Below are positions 15,867-22,390 of a stretch of 27,244 nucleotides of DNA, in pieces (the first letter of the stretch is position 1; each line of letters starts with the position of its first letter). The position numbers and the translations under genes are program-made. This DNA is from an uncultured Collinsella sp. GTDB taxonomy: Bacteria > Actinomycetota > Coriobacteriia > Coriobacteriales > Coriobacteriaceae. The DNA lies in the NCBI GenBank assembly GCA_900550825.1, contig URTZ01000005.1, positions 1-27,244 of the forward strand, written 5' to 3'. The notes under the pieces were generated by a model. The model did not search any database, was not told where the DNA came from, and saw only the letters and a program-made list of their open reading frames with translations.

Positions 15867-15884
15867 GTCCGCGGGGACGCGGAC
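15867..15884 (-). other. GC-rich hairpin in the rpmH leader
   Basis: A 7-bp inverted repeat (GTCCGCG / CGCGGAC) with a 4-nt loop inside the leader RNA predicted from the promoter below, with no T run after it. It could stabilise the leader or influence rpmH translation. Confidence 0.4.
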
Positions 15885-15910
15885 GCAGATATAGACACGT
15901 GAGCTTGAAG

Positions 15911-15940
15911 ATTGTAGGGAAATCAATGTTCAAATGTCAA
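15911..15940 (-). promoter_or_regulatory. Promoter of the rpmH-rnpA-yidD-yidC-khpB unit
   Basis: On the minus strand a perfect -35 TTGACA (15935-15940) and a -10 TACAAT (15911-15916) are separated by 18 bp. Predicted transcription starts near 15904, giving a leader of about 66 nt before rpmH. Confidence 0.8.
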
Positions 15941-16183
15941 GAAATCAAAGGTAAAAGGTTGCGCAGTTCACACGGTTCCCCCATAAGCCAAGCTCGATTT
16001 AGCGGTACATGGCAACTTTTCACGATATTTCATCGAGTTTTCAACAGGTCATGTTGGCACTGTTGAGAACTTTTCGCCCGTTTTCCAAAGTTTTCAACAA
16101 GTTTTGAAAAGTTGTCGAAAGATGAGAAACGTTGCACGGTGAGCTACTATTTGTTCGAAACCTTTTGAAAGATTGCGAGCGGC
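15941..16183. other. Left origin segment with DnaA boxes
   Basis: Together with the rpmH leader and promoter this fills the 345-bp spacer between rpmH and the GHKL gene. Perfect TTTTCAACA nonamers lie at 16038-16046 and 16091-16099, a TTCTCAACA on the opposite strand at 16061-16069, and one-mismatch or weaker copies at 16102-16110 and around 16112-16165. The same nonamer recurs between dnaA and dnaN, so these are probably DnaA boxes of a bipartite origin. It must also contain the promoter for the GHKL-dnaA transcript; a TACTAT at 16146-16151 is a possible -10 but no -35 fits. Confidence 0.7.
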
Positions 16184-17536
16184 ATGTCTGACGACTTTTA
16201 CACCATGGTCGATTCCGGAGACCCGGCACCCGACAACGAGCACATCACCGGCGTGCGCGAAGAGCGTGCGGAAGACGAGCAGACGACCACGCAGGCGCCA
16301 AAAGCCATGTACGCCGCGCGCATCGCCGTCTATGACGACATGCTGTCGACACCGCGGGTGATCGTCATTGATCCGCAAGATGTCCGCACGTATTTGGAAG
16401 AGACGACCAACACCGTCTACCAGTGCATGAAAGAACAAGGTGGCCACATCTCGCTCATGGTCATCCGCGAGATTGTCGAAAACTTTATCCACGCACACTT
16501 TGCCGAGCCCATCATCTCAATTCTGGACGGCGGAGACACCATCCGCTTTGCTGACCAAGGACCCGGCATCGACGACAAGGAACGTGCTTTCGACTTTGGC
16601 GTTACCAGCGCAAACAGCAAGATGAAGCGCTATATCCGTGGAACCGGAGCAGGGTTTCCCATGGTGCAGGAGTATTTGGAAAACGCCGGCGGTGCCGTAT
16701 CCATCGAGGACAACATGGGCAACGGCACCGTGGTTACGGTAAGCCTGAACCCTAAACGCGTGCAGGAAATCGAGCGTGCCGGCGGACGCGGCGCTGCCGT
16801 GCGGCCCGAGACGGAACAGCCCACATATCCCCTGCCGGGAGCTTTTGCGCAGCAGCCCATGGCAACGCAGCAGGTGCAGCCCCCCGTGGCACAGATGCAG
16901 CAGCCCGGAATGCTTCCCACACAAGAACCCCAGGCGGCATCTATGTCGATGCCGCCAAACATGCCAGAGGCCATGCCGCTGGCTGATCAGGATGCAGCAG
17001 CAATGCAGCAGGCGACGGGGGCGCCGGGTGGCCAGCAAATGGGCTATCAGCCGTACCAACAGGGATATCCATATCAGCAGATGCCGCCACTGGGGTATGG
17101 CCAGCAGTTCCCGCAGCAGTACCAGCAGGGATATCAGCAGCCGTACCAGCAGATGCCGCAGCAGCAGTACAACCCCTGGGCCCAGCAGACGCCTCCGCAG
17201 CCTTACCAACAGTGGCCTCAAAGTTTTCAACAGCAAATGCCGCCGACGCAGAGTTCTCAACAACCAGCAGCTCAAATGATGTATCCTAATGCAGTAAATC
17301 AGTATGCACAGCCGCAACCGGACGTGTTCGTAAGCGATCGCGGCAAAGCCGCGCTGGGCTATCTGGCGCAAAATGAAGCGTGCGGCGCAACCGATCTTGC
17401 GAGGGCGTTTGGAAACTCGGCCCCCACTTGGTCACGCACGCTCAATGACTTGGCGCAGGCTGGCTTGGCCATCAAGCATGGCCAGAAATACCATCTGACC
17501 GAACTCGGCGCCGCTCGCGTGCGAGCTCAGAGCTAA
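16184..17536 (+). CDS. GHKL-ATPase with Q/Y-rich linker and C-terminal winged helix, upstream of dnaA
   Basis: A 450-residue protein I do not recognise as a named family. Residues about 45-195 form a GHKL/histidine-kinase-type ATPase: N box 'REIVENFIH' (E99, N100), G1 'DQGPGI' (D124), G2 'RGTGAGF' (153-158), G3 'NGTVVTV' (about 180). There is no phospho-acceptor histidine domain, sensor or membrane segment, so it is not an ordinary sensor kinase. About 200-375 is low-complexity, rich in Gln, Pro, Met and, later, Tyr (repeats of the QPYQQ/QGYPYQQ kind). About 378-450 looks like a winged helix ('GATDLARAFGNSAPTWSRTLNDL'). The start is ATG 16184 with only a weak site. It ends 15 bp before dnaA, so the two are probably co-transcribed. 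It may bind ATP and DNA and act on initiation; that role is inference. Confidence 0.85.
   Translation: MSDDFYTMVDSGDPAPDNEHITGVREERAEDEQTTTQAPKAMYAARIAVYDDMLSTPRVIVIDPQDVRTYLEETTNTVYQCMKEQGGHISLMVIREIVENFIHAHFAEPIISILDGGDTIRFADQGPGIDDKERAFDFGVTSANSKMKRYIRGTGAGFPMVQEYLENAGGAVSIEDNMGNGTVVTVSLNPKRVQEIERAGGRGAAVRPETEQPTYPLPGAFAQQPMATQQVQPPVAQMQQPGMLPTQEPQAASMSMPPNMPEAMPLADQDAAAMQQATGAPGGQQMGYQPYQQGYPYQQMPPLGYGQQFPQQYQQGYQQPYQQMPQQQYNPWAQQTPPQPYQQWPQSFQQQMPPTQSSQQPAAQMMYPNAVNQYAQPQPDVFVSDRGKAALGYLAQNEACGATDLARAFGNSAPTWSRTLNDLAQAGLAIKHGQKYHLTELGAARVRAQS
17224..17262 (+). other. Two DnaA-box-like nonamers inside the GHKL gene
   Basis: TTTTCAACA (17224-17232) and TTCTCAACA (17254-17262), in the same orientation and 30 bp apart, match the two box types of the left origin segment. 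They encode part of the Gln-rich linker, where Ser/Gln codons would usually be more GC-rich in this gene. Confidence 0.55.
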
Positions 17537-17551
17537 AGAACGGGAGAGACA

Positions 17552-19276
17552 GTGGACGAGGAAGCAAGCATCATCCTGGGGGATGCCATCGCCTTTTGCC
17601 AGCGCGACGGCCAAGATGCACGCCTCATCAACATGCTGGGGCAATCGCGCGCCATAAGCCTGACCGAAGATACGCTCACGATCGAGGCGCCCTCGCGCTT
17701 TGCCATCGCGCAGCTCAAAAAGCATCAGCCGACTATTGAGGCCTATCTGGAAGAAATCGCCTTTGCACCGATTGCGCTCGACATCGTGGCACCGCAAGGC
17801 GCCGCGACGGAATCCGCTGCCGCGACGGCGCCCGCCACGGCTCCCGCTGCTTCCCCGGCGGTGCCGGCCTCCGCAGGCGACGTGCCGACAATCGAGCACC
17901 AGCACAGCGATGTTTCCCGTGAAACCATGGCACCATTGCCGACCGCGGCGGCGACGTCAACGAACGCACCCGTCACGCACATGCCCATCGCTCACGACGC
18001 AGCGGCGGGCGCTGATTCGGGCATTGCAATCAAGAACACGCTCTCGGCCGATGATTTTCGTCGCATGATGAACCAGATGAAGGGCGGAGCGCCGACTAAA
18101 CCCACGCAAGCTGCGACCCCCGCTTCACCCATGTCAGCACCGACCGTGCCGGCCGAGCAGAATACGGATGGAGCCCCGCTCGCCGCGAACTCAAAATTTA
18201 CCTTTGAGAACTTTGTCTACGGCCCAGAGAACAGCCATGCCTATCGCTCGGCACTCAAGTTTGCCGCCCTCGCGGACGAGCGCGGCACATGCACATCACT
18301 GTTCATCTACGGCAAATCGGGCCTGGGCAAGACGCACCTGCTGCTTGCCATCAAAAACGAGCTCGCCGAGAAGTCGCCCGAGATCAAGGTCAAGTATGCC
18401 AACTCCCAGGCGTATCTGGACGACCTGATGACCGAGTTCGACCGTCAAAAGAAGAGCAACGCTCCCATCATGCAGGCGTACCACGGCGTGGACGTGCTCA
18501 TCATCGATGACATACAAAACATCATCGGCAAGCGCGCGAGCGTGGACTACTTTTTCCAGCTCATGGACGAGTTCATCCGCAACAACAAGAAGGTCGTCAT
18601 CGCGGCAGACCGTGCCCCCAAGGACCTGAGCATGGACGAGCGTTTGACCAGCCGCTTCAACGCCGGCATGCTCTGCCTGGTCGCAGAGCCCAGCTACGAG
18701 ATGAAATACAAGATCTTGCAGCGCTATTACGAGAACACCATCGTCGCCGCTCCCGAGGCAGGCGACGACTCGCTGCTGGCGGCCTATGGGGGCGACGGCG
18801 GACACCTGACCGACGAGCACTTTAAACACATGGCCGAGGTCTCGGGCACCAACATCCGCGAACTCGAGAGCTTTTGCGAGCGCTGCGCCGGCGAGGCGGG
18901 CGACCGCGAGCGCGAGGGCGGAGAGCTCACCTTTGACGATATCGACGCCATCGCCAGCCAGTACTTCGACACATCGGCCAAAAAGATCAACGTCCAGACG
19001 GTTCAGTCCGTCATCGAAGAGCAGTACGGCGTGACGCACGAGGAGCTCATCGGCCCGCGTCGCAACGCCAATATCGCCAAAGCACGCCATATCGCCATCT
19101 ACCTGGCCATCGAGATGTGCGAAATGACGACCACGGCGGTGGGCGCCGAATTTGGCAACCGCAACCACTCGACCGTCAGCACGAGCTACAAAAAGGTCCA
19201 GAAGATGATCCAGGAAGACCGCACCGTCACCGAAGACCTCAAGTCGCTGCGCGATAAAATTACACTGCGCTCGTAG
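17552..19276 (+). CDS. dnaA: Chromosomal replication initiator DnaA
   Basis: A 574-residue AAA+ initiator that binds origin boxes, melts the origin and loads helicase. Domain I is at about 1-85; domain II (about 86-214) is a long Ala/Pro-rich linker that makes this protein longer than the usual 440-520 residues; domain III has Walker A GKSGLGKT (254-261) and Walker B 'LIIDDIQ' (D319, D320); domain IV ends in a helix-turn-helix. The DnaA signature is 'FGNRNHSTVSTSY', in place of the common GGRDHTTV type: Asn538 replaces the base-contacting Asp, and Ser540 a Thr. The GTG at 17552 has GGGAG 6 nt upstream. Linker codons contain a near-parS sequence. It follows the GHKL gene by 15 bp. Confidence 0.97.
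   Translation: MDEEASIILGDAIAFCQRDGQDARLINMLGQSRAISLTEDTLTIEAPSRFAIAQLKKHQPTIEAYLEEIAFAPIALDIVAPQGAATESAAATAPATAPAASPAVPASAGDVPTIEHQHSDVSRETMAPLPTAAATSTNAPVTHMPIAHDAAAGADSGIAIKNTLSADDFRRMMNQMKGGAPTKPTQAATPASPMSAPTVPAEQNTDGAPLAANSKFTFENFVYGPENSHAYRSALKFAALADERGTCTSLFIYGKSGLGKTHLLLAIKNELAEKSPEIKVKYANSQAYLDDLMTEFDRQKKSNAPIMQAYHGVDVLIIDDIQNIIGKRASVDYFFQLMDEFIRNNKKVVIAADRAPKDLSMDERLTSRFNAGMLCLVAEPSYEMKYKILQRYYENTIVAAPEAGDDSLLAAYGGDGGHLTDEHFKHMAEVSGTNIRELESFCERCAGEAGDREREGGELTFDDIDAIASQYFDTSAKKINVQTVQSVIEEQYGVTHEELIGPRRNANIAKARHIAIYLAIEMCEMTTTAVGAEFGNRNHSTVSTSYKKVQKMIQEDRTVTEDLKSLRDKITLRS
17911..17926. other. Near-parS sequence inside dnaA
   Basis: TGTTTCCCGTGAAACC matches parS at 14 of 16 positions. 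It encodes 'VSRET', the peptide typically encoded by intragenic parS, in the poorly conserved DnaA linker. Confidence 0.5.
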
Positions 19277-19467
19277 GGAAATAGAGACACCTGTTGAAAA
19301 CTTGTCGAAACCACGGGCATAAGGTGTTTAAAACCCAACCCGCGGTGATGAAAAGTTTTGCGCAGGTTTTGAACGTGGAAAACCACCCCTGTTGCACACA
19401 GGTTGCTGTCGATTCTCTTTCTGGGTCTGACCTGCGTCTTTGGGAGTAATCAACAGTTTCGTCAGTG
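19277..19467. other. Right origin segment with DnaA boxes (dnaA-dnaN spacer)
   Basis: A perfect box TTTTCAACA on the minus strand (19292-19300), a one-mismatch TTTTAAACA (19325-19333, minus strand), a TTTCGACA-type copy (around 19304-19312) and weaker candidates such as TAATCAACA (19447-19455) cluster in the dnaA-dnaN spacer, the classical position of the main origin element. The GC-richer central part carries no gene. Confidence 0.72.
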
Positions 19468-19514
19468 CTATTACTATTATTAAGATATTTATATCTATAG
19501 AAAGGTATTAAAAG
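19468..19514. other. DnaA-trio and AT-rich unwinding element
   Basis: The bottom strand reads, 3' to 5', GAT-AAT-GAT-AAT-AAT (19468-19482), five consecutive repeats of the DnaA-trio motif 3'-[G/A]AT-5' described at the Bacillus origin, oriented away from the box cluster. It is followed by an inverted repeat AGATAT-TT-ATATCT (19483-19496) and an AT-rich run up to dnaN. This is the likely site of initial strand opening. The dnaN ribosome-binding site GAAAGG lies at its end. Confidence 0.68.
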
Positions 19515-20618
19515 ATGAAGTTCACCGTCAGCCAGAGCTCGCTTACACAAGCCATCGGCGTCGTTATGAAGGGTGTCGCTTCGGCATCCACCCTTCCCAT
19601 CCTGTCGGGCGTGCTCGTCAAGGCCCAAGACGGCATCTTGGAATTCCAGACCTCTAACTACACCATCTCGATCCGTCATCGCATCGCGGCGCATGTCGAA
19701 GAAGAGGGCGAGATGGTTATCCCCTGTAAGATGCTCTCCAATATCACCAAGACCCTCCCCGATGCCCCGGTCACCTTTGAGCTGTCCGAGCGCCAAGTGC
19801 TGATCAGTTGCGAGAAGAGCTCTTTTAGGCTGAACACGCTCGATGCCAATGACTTCCCCGAGTTTCCGGCCTATGCCATCGAGAGCGCCGTGGAACTGCC
19901 GACCGATATCTTGTCCGAGATGGTCGGCCGCGTGTGGCGCGTCACCTCGACCGACAAGGCCCGCCCCATCCTGGGCGGCGTGCACATGAAGGTCGAGAAC
20001 AATACCGTGCGCCTGGTGGCGACCGATTCCTTCCGCTTGGCCGTGTGCGATACGCAGGTCGAGACCTCGACCCTCGAGGGCTCCTTTGAGCTCAACGTTC
20101 CGGCTGACGCCTTTAACGACGCGCTGAACATCATGGCCAGCCAGACGACCATCATGATCGGGGCTACCGACACCCAGGTCGTCTTCGAGGCCGGCAACAC
20201 CACCTACGTGTCGCGCCGCATCGAGGGTATGTATCCCAACTACAAGCAGCTCATCCCCGATTCGTGCGTGACGAGCGTCAAGATCGATGTCGCCGCTTTT
20301 AACGCCGCCCTCAAGCGCGTGGCCGTTATCGCGAGCGCCAACCCCGCCGTCAAGTTCGAGATCGATGTCGAGAACGGGCAGATGGGCCTGTCCTCCATTT
20401 CCAATGACCAGGACCTTGCGCAGGAGACGATCGATGTCGAGGCCGAGGGCGAGTCGGGCACCATCGCCTTCAACTACCACTACATCTTCGGCTGCCTCAA
20501 CGCCCTGTCCAAGGAGAAGGAGATCACGCTGGAGCTCAAGAGCTACTCGCAGGCGGGCATCTTCAAGTCCTACGACAAGATCAACTACCTGTACCTGGTC
20601 ATGCCGGTCCGCATCTAG
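19515..20618 (+). CDS. dnaN: DNA polymerase III beta subunit (sliding clamp)
   Basis: The 367-residue clamp that encircles DNA and holds the replicative polymerase. Length and the three-domain repeat match the family; 'PILSGVLVKA', 'RPILGGVHMK', 'VATDSFRLAV' and the C-terminal 'YLVMPVRI' (usual MPMR) are characteristic. ATG 19515 has GAAAGG 9 nt upstream. It is 238 bp downstream of dnaA across the origin element and 10 bp before recF. Confidence 0.97.
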   Translation: MKFTVSQSSLTQAIGVVMKGVASASTLPILSGVLVKAQDGILEFQTSNYTISIRHRIAAHVEEEGEMVIPCKMLSNITKTLPDAPVTFELSERQVLISCEKSSFRLNTLDANDFPEFPAYAIESAVELPTDILSEMVGRVWRVTSTDKARPILGGVHMKVENNTVRLVATDSFRLAVCDTQVETSTLEGSFELNVPADAFNDALNIMASQTTIMIGATDTQVVFEAGNTTYVSRRIEGMYPNYKQLIPDSCVTSVKIDVAAFNAALKRVAVIASANPAVKFEIDVENGQMGLSSISNDQDLAQETIDVEAEGESGTIAFNYHYIFGCLNALSKEKEITLELKSYSQAGIFKSYDKINYLYLVMPVRI

Positions 20619-20628
20619 CAGCCGCCCT

Positions 20629-21735
20629 ATGACCATATTCGCCCGCGATCTTTCCGTCGCGCACTACCGCAGCTTCGATAGCTATCGCCTTGCCCTGGAC
20701 GAGGGCGTGACGATACTTGCGGGACCCAACGCGGCAGGAAAGACCAATCTCATAGAGGCGCTGCAGCTGCTGACGAGCGGCGCCTCGTTTAGGCATCCGA
20801 CCGCCGCCGAGCTCGTCCATGACGGCGTGGGCTCGTGCAAGGTTGAGCTGAGGCTCGAGGGCGACGGCCGCGTGCTTGATATGGGATTGAGCGTGGAGGA
20901 CGGTAAGCGCTCGTTTAGCCGCAACGGCAAGAGGTGCTCTGCCGCCGGTGTGCGCGGGGCTCTGCCGAGTGTGCTGTTTTGCCCCGACCATCTGGACATG
21001 GTTAAGAGAGGCGCCAGTGTGCGCCGCGCCGCCCTCGATGACTTTGGCATGCAACTGAGCGCACGCTATGCCGATCTTGCGAGCACCTATGGGCGCTGCG
21101 TGACCCAGCGTAACGCCCTGCTTAAGGAGACCTGGTGCTGCCGCGAGATGCTCGGCGCGTGGAACGATTCGATTGCCCGCGCGGGCTCGGCCCTGCTCGT
21201 GCACCGGTTGGCCCTACTCGACCGGCTGGCGGGCCATGTGCACACTGCCTACGGTCAAGTGGCGTCCGGCGAGGCTGCCAGCGTGACCTATACGTCCACG
21301 CTGGGGGATTTGCCCCAGGTCGAGGATCGCGAAGAGCTGAAGGGCTGGGCGTACGAGCGCATGCTGGCTGCCCTTGATGAGCGCGCCGACGAGGAAATTC
21401 GCCGCGGCGTGACGTTGGTGGGACCGCATCGCGATGAGATTGAGTTTGCCGTGGCGGGCCGCTCCGCCCGTTCATTTGCCAGCCAAGGTCAGCAGCGAAC
21501 GTTGGTTTTGGCCTGGAAGGTGGCGGAGGTGGCCGTGGCTCGCGATGTCCTGGGCACCGCTCCGCTGCTGCTTCTGGACGACGTGATGAGCGAGCTCGAC
21601 GGCGAGCGCCGCGGTGCTTTTCTGCGGTTGATCGGCGATGATATCCAGACGGTCATAACCACGACCAACCTGGGGTATTTTACCGATGACCTGCTTGATC
21701 GAGCCAAGGTGGTGAGCATGGGTGAGACGTGCTAA
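20629..21735 (+). CDS. recF: DNA replication and repair protein RecF
   Basis: A 368-residue SMC-like ATPase that helps load RecA at gaps. Walker A is GPNAAGKTN (near residue 32), Walker B 'LLLLDDVMSELD', and 'SQGQQRTLVLAWK' is the ABC signature region. The start is ATG 20629, where 'FARDLSVAHYRSF' begins the family's first strand; the open frame continues upstream through dnaN in another frame but encodes Arg/Ser-rich non-protein. There is no strong site, so coupling to dnaN is likely. It overlaps the next gene by 14 bp. Confidence 0.96.
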   Translation: MTIFARDLSVAHYRSFDSYRLALDEGVTILAGPNAAGKTNLIEALQLLTSGASFRHPTAAELVHDGVGSCKVELRLEGDGRVLDMGLSVEDGKRSFSRNGKRCSAAGVRGALPSVLFCPDHLDMVKRGASVRRAALDDFGMQLSARYADLASTYGRCVTQRNALLKETWCCREMLGAWNDSIARAGSALLVHRLALLDRLAGHVHTAYGQVASGEAASVTYTSTLGDLPQVEDREELKGWAYERMLAALDERADEEIRRGVTLVGPHRDEIEFAVAGRSARSFASQGQQRTLVLAWKVAEVAVARDVLGTAPLLLLDDVMSELDGERRGAFLRLIGDDIQTVITTTNLGYFTDDLLDRAKVVSMGETC

Positions 21736-22285
21736 TTCCGAGCGCGAGAGTGAAACGGTCGCCTTCAGTGGATTTTTGAACGCAGAGCGTCAGCGCATCC
21801 TGGCGGCCGCGACGCCTGAGCGCCGCGCGCAGATGGAGGCTGCAGAGGAATCTCGTGCGGTCTATCGCGCCTGGAATGCGGTGTGCTCGGGCACGCGCGA
21901 GGGGCGCCATGTGACGGGCCTGCGCTACCTGCCCGAGTCCAATGAGCTGCTGGTGTACCTCGACTCGCCCTCGTGGACGCAGGAAATGACGCTGTTGCGC
22001 GAGATCATCCGTGCGCGTATGGAGCGCGCCGGTGCGCATGTGGACGGCCTGGTGTTCAAAACCACCGCGCCCGGTCACACGCCACCCGCCGCCAAGGAGC
22101 GCCTGCGCCCGGCGACGACCGAGCGCCCGCCGGCTCCGCACGCCGACCTCAGTGAGGCCGAGCGCACCGAGATCGAGCGCCAAGTGGCACCCATCGAGGA
22201 CCAAAAACTGCGCGAGGCCCTCGAGAACGCCATGAGAGCCAGTGCCGAGTGGGCCAAGGGCGTGCAAAGCAAAAAAGAGCCTTAA
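21722..22285 (+). CDS. dciA: DUF721/DciA-like protein, probable replicative-helicase loader
   Basis: A 187-residue protein with the DUF721 core: 'VYRAWNAVCSG' (conserved Trp near residue 51), 'LLVYLDSPSWTQEMTLLREII' pattern (about 79-99) and a following strand around 'GLVFKT'. DUF721 proteins include DciA, the ancestral loader of DnaB in bacteria lacking DnaC or DnaI. The C-terminal third is charged, Pro/Glu-rich and probably disordered. GTG start, overlapping recF by 14 bp. The order dnaA-dnaN-recF-DUF721-gyrB-gyrA is the standard actinobacterial one, which supports the call. No biochemical evidence can be read from sequence alone. Confidence 0.8.
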   Translation: MRRANSERESETVAFSGFLNAERQRILAAATPERRAQMEAAEESRAVYRAWNAVCSGTREGRHVTGLRYLPESNELLVYLDSPSWTQEMTLLREIIRARMERAGAHVDGLVFKTTAPGHTPPAAKERLRPATTERPPAPHADLSEAERTEIERQVAPIEDQKLREALENAMRASAEWAKGVQSKKEP

Positions 22286-22311
22286 ATCGCATCTGGTGGC
22301 CTTGTAGAGCC

Positions 22312-22341
22312 AAATACCCTCGTTCCCGAGGGTATTTTTTT
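22312..22341 (+). terminator. Intrinsic terminator after the dciA-like gene
   Basis: An 11-bp stem (AAATACCCTCG / CGAGGGTATTT) with a 4-nt loop running into a continuous T tract, 27 nt after the stop. It separates the dnaA-dnaN-recF-dciA unit from gyrBA, so gyrB must have its own promoter in 22342-22390; no clear hexamer pair was found there. Confidence 0.9.
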
Positions 22342-22390
22342 ACGATAAACTAGTAAGGCTGTACACATTTTCTTGACTGAAGGAGGACGT

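Noticed and set aside
15839..15898. 20-residue extension of L34
   Set aside because: L34 is 44 residues and AGGAGG precedes ATG 15838; the extension covers the leader and that site.
17041..17240. Gln/Tyr-codon repeats as a DNA tandem repeat or CRISPR-like array
   Set aside because: The repetition follows codons (CAG, TAC, CCG) of an open frame, unit lengths vary and there are no unique spacers.
16184..17536. Reading the GHKL gene as an ordinary sensor histidine kinase
   Set aside because: No phospho-acceptor histidine helix, sensor domain or membrane segment is present, and no response regulator is adjacent.
20287..20628. N-terminal extension of recF into dnaN
   Set aside because: The extra 114 residues are Arg/Ser/Thr-rich shadow sequence of dnaN; the family start is at 20629.
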